Origin: Paenibacillus sp. FSL R10-2782
Lineage (GTDB): Bacteria; Bacillota; Bacilli; Paenibacillales; Paenibacillaceae
Assembly: GCF_038592985.1 (NCBI RefSeq)
Contig: NZ_CP151951.1
Location: 3,463,001-3,527,000 of the forward strand
Direction of reading: 5' to 3'
Length of the DNA stretch: 64,000 nucleotides
Made by a program: the position numbers and the translations under genes. Of this stretch, positions 43,991 to 52,873 are shown piece after piece. Under the pieces are notes generated by a model. It was not told where the DNA came from. It saw only the letters and a program-made list of their open reading frames with translations, and did no database searches. How positions within the stretch are numbered: the stretch's first letter is position 1; the number at the start of each line of letters is the position of its first letter.

Positions 43991-44081
43991 GGCCCTTACC
44001 GACGTTTCCGGCGTACTCACACGCATCACATCCTTTATTTCACTATATGAGCGAGAGAACCCAAAAAATGTCCTGAAACGC

Positions 44082-44108
44082 AAAAACGATCCACTGAGGA
44101 TCGTTTTT
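44082..44108 (-). terminator. Terminator after sigG
   Basis: A perfect 11-bp stem AAAAACGATCC/GGATCGTTTTT around 5 bases. The minus strand carries T residues after the stem. It lies 36 bp downstream of the sigG stop. Confidence 0.88.
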
Positions 44109-44143
44109 AACAGTATGCCTTCCAAGCTTCTCTTTCCTTAAGA

Positions 44144-44926
44144 CTAAGACTTCACGTGCTTTTGCATTTGCTGTATAGCCGACTTCTCTAATCTCGAAAC
44201 CTGGGCTTGAGAGATACCGATTTCATCGGCAACCTCCATTTGCGTCTTTCCTTCATAAAAACGCATGGACAATATCATCTTTTCACGCTGGCCCAGGCGA
44301 TGCATCGCTTCCCGCAGAGCGATTTCCTCAATCCATGAGACGTCCTTATTTCTGTCATCACTGATCTGATCCATCACATAGATTGGGTCGCCCCCGTCGT
44401 GATATATCGGCTCGAACAGCGAAACCGGGTCCTGAATCGCATCTAATGCGAATACAACATCTTCCTTAGGCACGTTCAGCGCCTCAGAAATTTCAAAAAT
44501 CGTCGGTTCCCGCGAATTCAGATTTGTCAGACTATCCCGCACCTGAAGCGCCTTATATGCAATATCTCGCAACGATCGGGATACACGGATCGGATTGTTG
44601 TCCCGCAAATACCGGCGTATCTCACCGATAATCATCGGCACGGCATAAGTGGAAAACTTCACGTTTTGCGAAAGGTCAAAATTATCAATCGCCTTCATCA
44701 GGCCGATGCATCCTACCTGAAACAAATCGTCAACAAACTCTCCCCGATTGTTAAAGCGCTGAATCACACTCAGGACGAGTCGTAAATTACCGTTAACCAA
44801 TTTTTCTCTGGCGGATCGTTCATTATTTTGCTGAAGTGATGTGAATAGCTCGCGCATTTCCGCATTGGTTAGCACTGGCAGTTTAGCGGTATCCACACCG
44901 CAAATTTCCACTTTGTTTCGGGTCAT
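44144..44926 (-). CDS. sigG: RNA polymerase sigma-G (forespore)
   Basis: A 260-residue sigma-70 family factor. The N-terminus has the sigma-G/F form (VEICGVDTAKLPVL). Region 2 is LFQVGCIGLMKAIDNFDLSQNVKFSTYA and region 4 is the helix-turn-helix KTQMEVADEIGISQAQVSRLEK. It switches on late forespore genes such as sleB and germination proteins. It follows sigE, as in Bacillus. ATG 44926 follows GGGAGGTAAG. A sigma-F/G-like promoter lies upstream. Confidence 0.97.
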   Translation of the reverse strand: MTRNKVEICGVDTAKLPVLTNAEMRELFTSLQQNNERSAREKLVNGNLRLVLSVIQRFNNRGEFVDDLFQVGCIGLMKAIDNFDLSQNVKFSTYAVPMIIGEIRRYLRDNNPIRVSRSLRDIAYKALQVRDSLTNLNSREPTIFEISEALNVPKEDVVFALDAIQDPVSLFEPIYHDGGDPIYVMDQISDDRNKDVSWIEEIALREAMHRLGQREKMILSMRFYEGKTQMEVADEIGISQAQVSRLEKSAIQQMQKHVKS

Positions 44927-44960
44927 CGTGTCTTACCTCCCAAGGAGCAACATTAATGTA

Positions 44961-44989
44961 CATTATCTCCTGAGGGTGTTTTTTTATTC
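44961..44989 (-). promoter_or_regulatory. Candidate sigma-F/sigma-G promoter for sigG
   Basis: On the minus strand GAATA (44985-44989), 14 bases, then GGAGATAATG (44961-44970). This resembles the forespore promoter pattern GHATR ... GG-N-A-N-A, with a spacer one base short. It lies 35 bases upstream of the ATG, where autoregulated sigG promoters are expected. Confidence 0.35.
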
Positions 44990-45022
44990 GCCGTTTCCAT
45001 CGCTTCCGAATATCCCCAAACG

Positions 45023-45763
45023 TCATACCATTTTGTTGAACTCTTTCCGTAAGCGCTTTATAATACGTTTTTCCAGACGCGAAATATAGGATTGCGAGAT
45101 GCCTAACAGGTCAGCAACATCCTTCTGCGTCTTCTCTTCCCCGTCCTGCAAGCCAAAACGCAGCTCCATAATCAGACGTTCCCGATCCGTCAGCTTTTCC
45201 AGCGCCTTATGCAATAATTTACGGTCCACCTGCTCCTCAATATTGCGGTAAATGGTATCATTTTCCGTTCCCATCACATCGGAAAGCAGCAACTCGTTCC
45301 CATCCCAATCAATATTCAAAGGCTCGTCAAAAGAAACTTCTGTTCTCGTTTTACTATTTCGACGCAAATACATTAAAATTTCATTTTCGATGCATCGGGA
45401 GGCATAGGTAGCGAGCTTGATTTTTTTTTCGGGATCAAAGGTGTTAACTGCCTTGATAAGTCCGATCGCCCCTATGGATACGAGATCCTCAATGTTGATT
45501 CCTGTGTTTTCAAACTTACGCGCAATGTACACTACCAGCCGCAAATTTCGTTCAATCAACATGGAGCGTACTGCTGCATCTCCAGAAGATAATTTTCCAA
45601 GTAAATACTCTTCCTCATCCCTCGTCAGCGGCGGGGGAAGCGCCTCGCTGCCGCCGATATAATAAATCTCTTCACTTTTTAACCCAAATAAAAATAAAAT
45701 ACGATAATATTGCAGCTGTAAAGTCAACCTAATCTTCATCTTGAATTTCATCTGTTCCCGCAT
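45023..45763 (-). CDS. sigE: RNA polymerase pro-sigma-E (mother cell)
   Basis: A 246-residue sigma factor made as an inactive precursor. The first about 35 residues form a basic, hydrophobic pro-sequence ([15 protein letters not shown]...[10 protein letters not shown]), followed by the conserved [19 protein letters not shown] at the mature start. Region 2 ([20 protein letters not shown]) and region 4 ([22 protein letters not shown]) are intact. SpoIIGA cleaves the precursor. Start ATG 45763 follows GGAAGGGGGAGAATG; a longer start has no such signal. It lies 116 bp downstream of spoIIGA. Confidence 0.97.
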   Translation of the reverse strand: MREQMKFKMKIRLTLQLQYYRILFLFGLKSEEIYYIGGSEALPPPLTRDEEEYLLGKLSSGDAAVRSMLIERNLRLVVYIARKFENTGINIEDLVSIGAIGLIKAVNTFDPEKKIKLATYASRCIENEILMYLRRNSKTRTEVSFDEPLNIDWDGNELLLSDVMGTENDTIYRNIEEQVDRKLLHKALEKLTDRERLIMELRFGLQDGEEKTQKDVADLLGISQSYISRLEKRIIKRLRKEFNKMV

Positions 45764-45879
45764 GTCATTCTCCCCCTTCCGAAAATGAGACAAAATCTCG
45801 CTGAATCCCTTTGTCCGTTACCGCAATAGGCTGATTGCCATTAGACCTGATCGTGTGTCCACGATCATCATCCTGCGCT

Positions 45880-46842
45880 TCAAAAGCGTGGTTCCTGCTT
45901 CTGGTCCGGCTCAGCAGCCCCCTCTGCGCGTGCCGTCACATCTGGATGAATGATTGCACGATATTTTCCCTCTGCTGACAGCTTTCCCCCATCCAAGCCG
46001 ATCAGCACCCGATGATGCACATAACGTGCCCCATTCATCAGAACCTCTACGCGATCCGGTTTGAGTGCGAGCATAAAGGAGTGGTTACGGTTAATGCCAC
46101 GATAGGGAACGAGACGAACTCGATCCTGCCAATTGAACGATTCGTCTCCCAACTCCATCACCAGTTGATCCACATTTCCCTCAGATAGCTTGTGGAGCCA
46201 GGAAGAGGGTAAATATGTATCCCACAAGGCAGCCTCCATGACCATCACTGGTGTCCGGGTCAAAGGATCATGAAGTTGGTTCCCCGTATCCAACAAGCCT
46301 GTACACTCAATATGATCCTGTCCGATCCATACCTGAACCTCACCCAGAAATCCACTCATCCTTTCCGCGCGATGCTTTGAAGATTGCACAATACGAAAGA
46401 AAAGCATCACTCCGCCAAATGTGCATAAGATAAACCAGAATGCAATTTTCAGCTCAAAGGACATTCCACCTGAAGCCGTGTACCAGATGCCATTAAACAA
46501 TTCCCCCGTACTCTGGAGTAAATAATGCATCCCCAGAATTCCTCCTGCTGCTACAAAATTGATCATATAAAAAGCACCCATCGTACGAAGGTACTTTTGC
46601 ATGCTGCCAAATCCAAAAGCCACCAACAGCATAATGACCGATAATGCCAGCTTAATCAGGAATGTAAATAAAAAGGACAACTCCGGCACAAACATCATGA
46701 CCACGTACATCGCACCGATGACAGCCGAAGCAAGTAGCCGCCACCACACCGGACGAATTTTTCTCATCCAGGCGGTAGCCATCAGCAGTGCAGCATCAAT
46801 GAACAAATTGACCAAAAAAATGAAGTCGATGTAAACAACCAA
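45880..46842 (-). CDS. spoIIGA: Pro-sigma-E processing protease SpoIIGA
   Basis: A 320-residue protein. Five or so N-terminal membrane segments (about residues 1-150) are followed by a cytoplasmic aspartic-protease-like domain with the active DTGN motif (Asp185 in GLLDTGNQLHDP). It is activated by the forespore signal SpoIIR and cleaves pro-sigma-E, which is encoded next. The start is TTG 46842 after GGGTGAACC. An upstream promoter candidate with long spacer (46878-46910) resembles Spo0A-activated spoIIG promoters. Confidence 0.95.
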   Translation of the reverse strand: MVVYIDFIFLVNLFIDAALLMATAWMRKIRPVWWRLLASAVIGAMYVVMMFVPELSFLFTFLIKLALSVIMLLVAFGFGSMQKYLRTMGAFYMINFVAAGGILGMHYLLQSTGELFNGIWYTASGGMSFELKIAFWFILCTFGGVMLFFRIVQSSKHRAERMSGFLGEVQVWIGQDHIECTGLLDTGNQLHDPLTRTPVMVMEAALWDTYLPSSWLHKLSEGNVDQLVMELGDESFNWQDRVRLVPYRGINRNHSFMLALKPDRVEVLMNGARYVHHRVLIGLDGGKLSAEGKYRAIIHPDVTARAEGAAEPDQKQEPRF

Positions 46843-46877
46843 AGGTTCACCCGCCCAGCGTTTGCAGGATAGGCTTA

Positions 46878-46910
46878 AGTATAGTAGTCATGCTGTTCAA
46901 AGTCTGTCTA
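46878..46910 (-). promoter_or_regulatory. Candidate Spo0A-activated sigma-A promoter of spoIIG
   Basis: On the minus strand TAGACA (46905-46910), 21 bases, then TATACT (46878-46883). The overlong spacer is the hallmark of the B. subtilis spoIIG promoter, which needs Spo0A. Imperfect 0A-box-like sequences (TGTCGAT at 46938-46944 on the plus strand, GATCGAC nearby) lie just upstream. Supported by pattern only. Confidence 0.4.
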
Positions 46911-46988
46911 ACGATGGGGACGGTGATCGACTAATTTTGTCGATTACAACGGAATCAACCAACGAATCGAATTACAAGATACAGAAAA

Positions 46989-47025
46989 TAGAAAGAAGCC
47001 CGCATCTCCAAGGAGAACACGGGCT
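46989..47025 (-). terminator. Terminator after ftsZ
   Basis: On the minus strand AGCCCG and CTCC pair with GGAG and CGGGCT (46997-47025), followed by TCTTTCTATTTT. It lies 14 bp past the ftsZ stop and separates ftsAZ from spoIIG. Confidence 0.7.
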
Positions 47026-47038
47026 ATCCGATTTCAAT

Positions 47039-48163
47039 CTAGTTATCGTTATTATTATTGCGTGAACGGTTACGTAAAAATGTCGGAATATCAAGTTGAT
47101 CACTGCTCTGAGTGTTTCCGAATGGACGCAAGTTAGGAGAACCCTTTTCCGCCGATTCAGGTGCAGCCGGGTTTGCTGCCGGTTTACGCCCCGGTGCCGG
47201 TTGGTTTGGTTTACCTTCAAAGCCAGTTGCAATGACGGTAACCTTAATCTCTTCTTTCAACTCTTCGTCAATGATGGCACCGAAAATCATGTTGACCTCC
47301 GGGTCGGATGCCGAGGTTACAATTTCAGCTGCTTCATTCACTTCGTACAAAGACAGATTGTTGCCGCCAGTGATGTTCATAATCACACCCCGTGCGCCTT
47401 CAATGGATGTTTCCAACAACGGGCTCATGATTGCCTTGCGTGCTGCTTCAGCCGCCCGATTCTCACCTGTTGCTTCACCAATCCCCATCAAAGCGGAGCC
47501 ACGCTCCGTCATGATCGTTTTCACGTCAGCAAAGTCGAGGTTGATCAAACCTGGTACAGCGATCAAATCAGAAATACCTTGTACCGCCTGACGAAGAACA
47601 TTGTCCGCTTCGCGGAATGCTTCCAGCATAGGGGTCTTTTTATCCACAATTTCAAGCAGGCGATCATTCGGGATAACAATCAAGGTGTCTACCTTTTCTT
47701 TTAATCCCTCAATGCCCAGCTCGGCTTGGTTGGAGCGCTTACGCCCTTCAAAGGTGAATGGTCGTGTTACAACGCCTACAGTCAGCGCGCCGCATTCCTT
47801 CGCAATTTCAGCAATGACAGGAGCTGCTCCAGTACCTGTACCGCCACCCATTCCCGCCGTCACGAATACCATATCCGCACCTTTGAGTGTGTTCATAATG
47901 AGTTCACGCGACTCCTCAGCCGCTTTTTTACCCACATCCGGATTAGCTCCGGCACCCAAGCCGCGAGTCAGCTTATCACCAATTTGAAGCTTATGCTCAG
48001 ATTTCGCTAAATGAAGCGCCTGAGCATCTGTGTTGACGGTGATAAACTCCACACCCTGAACACCATTTTCGATCATTCGGTTAACCGCATTGCTGCCGCC
48101 GCCTCCGACGCCGATCACTTTAATTTGAGCCAAGCTCTCCATTTCAAAATCAAATTCCAACAT
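47039..48163 (-). CDS. ftsZ: Cell-division GTPase FtsZ
   Basis: A 374-residue tubulin homologue that forms the Z-ring. The GTP-binding loop is GGGTGTG (106-112) and the T7 loop is NLDFADVKT (about 208-216). A flexible linker leads to the C-terminal conserved peptide [11 protein letters not shown], which binds FtsA, SepF and others, followed by a short Asn/Asp tail. ATG 48163 follows AGGGGGAGATGG. It follows ftsA by 67 bp. Confidence 0.98.
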   Translation of the reverse strand: MLEFDFEMESLAQIKVIGVGGGGSNAVNRMIENGVQGVEFITVNTDAQALHLAKSEHKLQIGDKLTRGLGAGANPDVGKKAAEESRELIMNTLKGADMVFVTAGMGGGTGTGAAPVIAEIAKECGALTVGVVTRPFTFEGRKRSNQAELGIEGLKEKVDTLIVIPNDRLLEIVDKKTPMLEAFREADNVLRQAVQGISDLIAVPGLINLDFADVKTIMTERGSALMGIGEATGENRAAEAARKAIMSPLLETSIEGARGVIMNITGGNNLSLYEVNEAAEIVTSASDPEVNMIFGAIIDEELKEEIKVTVIATGFEGKPNQPAPGRKPAANPAAPESAEKGSPNLRPFGNTQSSDQLDIPTFLRNRSRNNNNDN

Positions 48164-48230
48164 ACTATTCCATCTCCCCCTTAATGTGCATGGATGGCCC
48201 GTCCATGATTGGCATAATTAGCAATGAGCG

Positions 48231-49502
48231 TTATATAAACTCACTGAACATGTTTTTTAAGCGTTCAATCAACCCCTGCTTTTGCTCACCTTCCGCTGCG
48301 GGACTGCTCTTGGTACGGTTGGTCGGCTTCTTAGAACTTCCACCGCTGCTACTGCTAACGCTCGTCGATCTTCCGCGATAGTAGCGAATAGCATTATGCA
48401 AGATGCCGACTCCGCTTGTGTAACCCGGATCCCTTACACCAATAAAGTCTGGAACAGCGATCCTTACAGAAGCAGCCAGCTCGCTTTGTGCCACCTGTAG
48501 TACACCAGGCATGGAGACGGTGCCTCCGGTAAGTATATAACCCCCCGGAAGCTCTGTGTAACCCAAGCGCTTAACTTCCGCCTGAATGAGTTGAAAAATT
48601 TCCTGTACCCTCGGCTCAATGATGGCTGCCAAGTCCTGCTGATTGAATTCCTTATCGACATTACTGCCGATACGAGTAACTTTAAAGACGACATCAGTTG
48701 CCGCATCATCATACCATGCGCAGCCGTATTTAAGCTTTACTTTTTCGGCTTGATCGGTAAGGGTTCTCAGTCCGTAGGCAATATCATTGGTTACAAATTC
48801 TCCGCCTATGGGAAGTGTAGATGTGGCAACAATCGTTCCTTCCTGGAAAATAGCAACATTTGTAGATCCTGCACCAATATCCACCAGCACCGAACCCATC
48901 ACCTTTTCATCCTTCGAAAGTGACAATTGTCCGGCGCCCAGAGGCAGCAGCACCAAATCTTTGATCCTCAAGCCGCCCTTCTCAACGCAGCGCAACAGAT
49001 TATGTATCGGCGTCTTGCCTCCCGTAACAATCGTAGCCTCTACTTCCAGACGAACTCCGATCATACCGCGAGGGTCCTGAATACCTTCAAGGCCATCCAC
49101 GACATACTGCTTGGCTACCACGTCAATAATTTCTCTCTCTGGTGGTACTGCAATAACTTCGGCTGCCTTGAGCACACGCTCAATGTCCTCCTCACCGATT
49201 TCACGGTCCTCGTTGGACACGGCTACTACGCCATGACTATTTTGCAGGCCAATATGGTTGCCTGAAATCCCCACATACACTTCTGTTATTTGAATACCAA
49301 CCATGCGCTCTGCGTGATCCACGGCGTTACGGATTGATTGCACGGTTTGATCAATGTCTACAATTGCACCTTTGCGAATCCCTTCCGAGTCGGCAGATCC
49401 AACTCCAATAATATTAAAGGTTCCATTGTTCATTTCCCCAATAATAGCCCGAACTTTGGATGTACCGATGTCCAAACTAACAATGATGTCATTGTTGCTC
49501 AA
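48231..49502 (-). CDS. ftsA: Cell-division actin-like protein FtsA
   Basis: A 423-residue actin-fold protein that tethers FtsZ to the membrane. Phosphate-binding loops are LDIGTSKV (N-terminal) and DIGAGSTN (about 200). The C-terminal amphipathic membrane anchor is LIERLKNMFSEFI. Start TTG 49502 is chosen, as GGAGGTG lies 8 bases upstream and the product then begins MSNNDIIVSLDIG; a TTG at 49526 lies upstream of that Shine-Dalgarno. The 199-bp gap to divIB probably carries promoters I could not assign. Confidence 0.96.
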   Translation of the reverse strand: MSNNDIIVSLDIGTSKVRAIIGEMNNGTFNIIGVGSADSEGIRKGAIVDIDQTVQSIRNAVDHAERMVGIQITEVYVGISGNHIGLQNSHGVVAVSNEDREIGEEDIERVLKAAEVIAVPPEREIIDVVAKQYVVDGLEGIQDPRGMIGVRLEVEATIVTGGKTPIHNLLRCVEKGGLRIKDLVLLPLGAGQLSLSKDEKVMGSVLVDIGAGSTNVAIFQEGTIVATSTLPIGGEFVTNDIAYGLRTLTDQAEKVKLKYGCAWYDDAATDVVFKVTRIGSNVDKEFNQQDLAAIIEPRVQEIFQLIQAEVKRLGYTELPGGYILTGGTVSMPGVLQVAQSELAASVRIAVPDFIGVRDPGYTSGVGILHNAIRYYRGRSTSVSSSSGGSSKKPTNRTKSSPAAEGEQKQGLIERLKNMFSEFI

Positions 49503-49701
49503 GTCTGTGGCACCTCCTGACTCCAAAATGAATTTCGTTCTTTGAACACACTCTGTACATATTCAACATACTCCATGCTTTCCCTCTTTTTTCTACAAAT
49601 TTTTTAGAAGCCAATTTATGGTTGCAGTCACATAAAAATTTGAAGAAAAAAGAAGGAGGCAAGTCTATTACCCATAAAATCAATTCTAGCATTTTTTCAC
49701 A

Positions 49702-50466
49702 TCACTGAGTAGTATCTTTTTCTTGGCCCTCTTCGCTCGTGTCCTGTTTGAACGGAACGTAGGAATCTGCCTCCAGCATTGTGATCAGACCGGGCTCTTC
49801 GGTTTCCAGCACCTGATTCAAATAGCTGATTTTAGAACTCAGCAGAGAAACCGTCGTAATGACCTCAAACTGAGAGCGTGTATACATTTTTATGCGGTCT
49901 GGAAAAGAAGGTATCGGCGCAGGAATAATTTCCGAAATGTCAGCTGTCCATTCCCCTGGAATTCGAGATAACACATCACACAGCTTTGCTTTGTAAGGAT
50001 CATCCGATTTCCATTTGGTCAAAATGGGCTTCTCCACCGCAATTCCGCTGCTGCCCACGCCTACGCTTGTCCCATTCGCAAGAATGGCACGCAGGCTCCC
50101 ATCACTCTGTAACTCGTAAGCAACTGTGGCAAACTCTTTAATATGAACAACAATGACTCCCGGAAAATGCTTGTCCACCGTTACTTGTTGAATCGACTGA
50201 ATCTCTCGCAGCTTCTCGGAAATGCCCGAAGAACTGACTCCGAAATACTGATCCCCGACAGCCAGACCACTTCGATTAAGCAACTGTTCACGGCTGGAAA
50301 ATACATTACCGTCAAAGCGAATTTCAGAAACCCGGCTTAACGAGGAACGGAAGAATAGGACAGCCAATAATACGATAAACAACAATATGAGCAGAATGGC
50401 AATCTTCCGACTTGTTCTTTTTTTCATTCTGTTCTGTTTAAGAACAGGTATTTGAGCGTTTGGCAT
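49702..50466 (-). CDS. divIB: Cell-division protein DivIB/FtsQ
   Basis: A 254-residue bitopic division protein. A basic cytoplasmic N-terminus leads to one membrane segment (about residues 20-42; IAILLILLFIVLLAVLFF). A POTRA domain starts at SRVSEIRFDGNVFSSREQLLNRSGL, followed by the FtsQ/DivIB beta domain and an acidic C-terminal tail. It forms a complex with FtsL and DivIC at the septum. Start ATG 50466 follows GGAGAGAAGCT. Confidence 0.93.
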   Translation of the reverse strand: MPNAQIPVLKQNRMKKRTSRKIAILLILLFIVLLAVLFFRSSLSRVSEIRFDGNVFSSREQLLNRSGLAVGDQYFGVSSSGISEKLREIQSIQQVTVDKHFPGVIVVHIKEFATVAYELQSDGSLRAILANGTSVGVGSSGIAVEKPILTKWKSDDPYKAKLCDVLSRIPGEWTADISEIIPAPIPSFPDRIKMYTRSQFEVITTVSLLSSKISYLNQVLETEEPGLITMLEADSYVPFKQDTSEEGQEKDTTQ

Positions 50467-50490
50467 AGCTTCTCTCCACAAAAGCCTTTG

Positions 50491-50512
50491 GTCCCTCCGC
50501 TAACGGAGGGAC
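50491..50512 (-). repeat. Intercistronic hairpin between murA and divIB
   Basis: A perfect 9-bp stem (GTCCCTCCG/CGGAGGGAC) with a 4-base loop, 11 bp after the murA stop. No T run follows, so read-through into divIB is expected. Confidence 0.6.
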
Positions 50513-50522
50513 ATTACAGGCA

Positions 50523-51806
50523 TTAATTTACGAAATCCAACTGCTCCGGCACCGGAGACTGACGGCTCATTCGGGCACCCAGTCCCTGGAAAAGACGCTC
50601 GATCCGATCATACCCTCTATCAATATGGTGTACCTGCTCAACAATGGTAAGTCCTTGAGCTGCCAGGCCCGCTATAACCAGCGCGGCCCCTGCGCGTAGA
50701 TCGGTAGCCTCTACCGTGGCCCCATACAGACGGGGAACCCCCCGTATAAAGGCAGCATTCGCATCAACCGTAATATCGGCACCCATCACATTCAATTCTT
50801 CCACATGTTTGAATCGGCTTTCGAAGACCGTCTCTTTCATTACACTAAAGCCATCTGCCAGAGAAAGCAAAACCATGACTTGAGACTGCAAGTCCGTTGG
50901 AAAAGACGGGTAAGGGGAGGTAACAATCCTCTCCACCGCTTTGGGGCGGCTCATGCAGCTTACGGTCATTATATCATTCAAGATGCCGATTTGAACACCA
51001 GCCCGCCTGAGGACGTGAATCAGCGCGGACAAATGGGAGGGGTTACAGTGCGTCAACGAAACGCTACCGCGCGTGGCCGCAGCCGCAATCATAACGGTCC
51101 CGGCTACAATGCGGTCAGGAATAACCTCATACGTACACGGATTCAAACAGTTGACTCCCGTAATCGTGATCGTATCCGTTCCCGCTCCGATAATACGTGC
51201 TCCCATCGCATTCAGGAAATTTTGAAGATCCTGAATCTCAGGTTCCCTCGCTGCGTTGGTGATCGTCGTTCGTCCTTCGGCCAACGCAGCGGCCATCATA
51301 ATATTTTCGGTGGCCCCCACGCTCGGGAAATCCAGATGGATATCCGCTCCAGTCAGCTTGCGAGCCCGAAACGTAATTTGTTCTTCTTTTTCCTCGATCT
51401 CCGCTCCAAGAGCCTTCAGGCCCTCCAAGTGAAGATCAATTTTGCGCTCGCCTATGGCACAGCCTCCCGGCTGGTAAATGGAAACTTCTCCATATCTGGC
51501 GAGCAGCGGTCCCATCAGAAAGATAGACGAGCGCATCTGCTTCATCAAATCTTCCGGAATCTGGAACGTTCGGACGGACGACGTATCCACGTATACCGTT
51601 TCCTCTTCATGTCGGCATGTACAGCCAAGTCTCTCAAGGATGTGCAGCATGACCTTAATGTCTAATAGATGAGGCACATTCCGAATTTCTACCTTACCTT
51701 GTGCAAGCAAGCTTGCCGCAAGAATGGGCAGTGCCGCGTTTTTTGCCCCATGGATACGTATGGTGCCTGACAAGGGACGGCCTCCCTCAATCACCAATTT
51801 GTCCAA
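50523..51806 (-). CDS. murA: UDP-N-acetylglucosamine 1-carboxyvinyltransferase
   Basis: A 427-residue EPSP-synthase-fold enzyme for the first committed step of peptidoglycan synthesis. The active-site Cys, target of fosfomycin, is in QPGGCAIGERKIDLH (about residue 116). N-terminal KNAALPILAA and C-terminal DLRAGAALVIAGL blocks are typical. Start TTG 51806 follows CGGAGGTGATACA. It lies between murB and divIB. B. subtilis keeps its murAA elsewhere, so the placement differs. Confidence 0.96.
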   Translation of the reverse strand: MDKLVIEGGRPLSGTIRIHGAKNAALPILAASLLAQGKVEIRNVPHLLDIKVMLHILERLGCTCRHEEETVYVDTSSVRTFQIPEDLMKQMRSSIFLMGPLLARYGEVSIYQPGGCAIGERKIDLHLEGLKALGAEIEEKEEQITFRARKLTGADIHLDFPSVGATENIMMAAALAEGRTTITNAAREPEIQDLQNFLNAMGARIIGAGTDTITITGVNCLNPCTYEVIPDRIVAGTVMIAAAATRGSVSLTHCNPSHLSALIHVLRRAGVQIGILNDIMTVSCMSRPKAVERIVTSPYPSFPTDLQSQVMVLLSLADGFSVMKETVFESRFKHVEELNVMGADITVDANAAFIRGVPRLYGATVEATDLRAGAALVIAGLAAQGLTIVEQVHHIDRGYDRIERLFQGLGARMSRQSPVPEQLDFVN

Positions 51807-51822
51807 TGTATCACCTCCGAGT

Positions 51823-52728
51823 TTACCGCTCACCCACTACGAAAACCTCCGGAACTAGCTTGATGCCGGTTTGAGATGATATTGTACTTTGAATATGCTT
51901 CATTAGGGTAAGCACGTCCTCTGCTGTCGCTTGACCGGTATTAACAATGAAATTGGCATGCTGTACGGAAACCTCAGCGCCTCCCGCTTTTAAGCCCTTG
52001 AGACCTGCGTCTTCAATAAGACGGGCCGCATAGTCTCCTGGCGGATTGCGAAACACACTTCCCGCACAAGCCAGCTGTAACGGCTGAGTCAGCCTACGAC
52101 GATCTTTGAAAGCTGCAAGAGCCTCCGAAATTTCCTCACGGTCGCCCTGCTTCATCCGAAACACTGCCTCTGTCACCATTCCACGCTGCTCATGCAGCAC
52201 GGAGTGACGATAGCCGAAATGCATTTGTTCGGCATCATACACAGCCAATTCCCCTGTATCCAGCACAATCTCAGCGGACTGGAATATTTGTGACACATCA
52301 GACCCATGGGCACCGGCGTTCATGTAGACAGCCCCGCCAACTGATCCCGGGATACCTCCCGCAAATTCGAGGCCGGATAGCGCCTGCTTGCTGGCCATAA
52401 CACACAACTTGACTAGTGACACGCCTCCACCGGCGACGATCCGTTCATCTTCAAAACGGACATAATCAAATCCTGGTCCCAGCTTGATCACGAGGCCACG
52501 GATTCCTTTATCGGAAACGAGCATGTTTGAGCCCCGTCCCAACTGCATCCACGGGATTCCGTGCTCGCTAGCCAGTTGCAGTAAGGTTGCTAGCTGCTCC
52601 TTGGTATCCGGGATGACAAGAGCATCCGCTGGACCTCCAATCTTCCACGTCGTATATTTGGAAAGTGGCTCATGCTCCAGCACTTTTCCGATATCATGCT
52701 CCGCTAATAATGGCATCCATTGCTGCAT
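51823..52728 (-). CDS. murB: UDP-N-acetylenolpyruvoylglucosamine reductase
   Basis: A 301-residue FAD enzyme that reduces the MurA product. FAD-binding LGRGSNMLVSD, a central GGIPGSVGGAVYMNAGAHG block and the catalytic Ser in CAGSVFRNP are all present, with the C-terminal QHANFIVN. This is the type IIa-like shorter form. Start ATG 52728 follows AAGGAGGTTTCAGTAC. It lies between murG and murA. Confidence 0.96.
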   Translation of the reverse strand: MQQWMPLLAEHDIGKVLEHEPLSKYTTWKIGGPADALVIPDTKEQLATLLQLASEHGIPWMQLGRGSNMLVSDKGIRGLVIKLGPGFDYVRFEDERIVAGGGVSLVKLCVMASKQALSGLEFAGGIPGSVGGAVYMNAGAHGSDVSQIFQSAEIVLDTGELAVYDAEQMHFGYRHSVLHEQRGMVTEAVFRMKQGDREEISEALAAFKDRRRLTQPLQLACAGSVFRNPPGDYAARLIEDAGLKGLKAGGAEVSVQHANFIVNTGQATAEDVLTLMKHIQSTISSQTGIKLVPEVFVVGER

Positions 52729-52873
52729 TGTACTGAAACCTCCTTGTTGCTTGCCCCGCGTGGTTATAAGGCTCACACCTGACAACCGGCAACCTGAGTG
52801 ATGGTCACAATGTATAGGGTATCTTATGTCAATACCATCTGGTGTGTGACAACCGCCCAGTTTGCACTGCGGT

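Noticed and set aside
50805..51665. 286-codon plus-strand frame across murA
   Set aside because: Antisense shadow of murA, Arg/Asn-rich nonsense composition.
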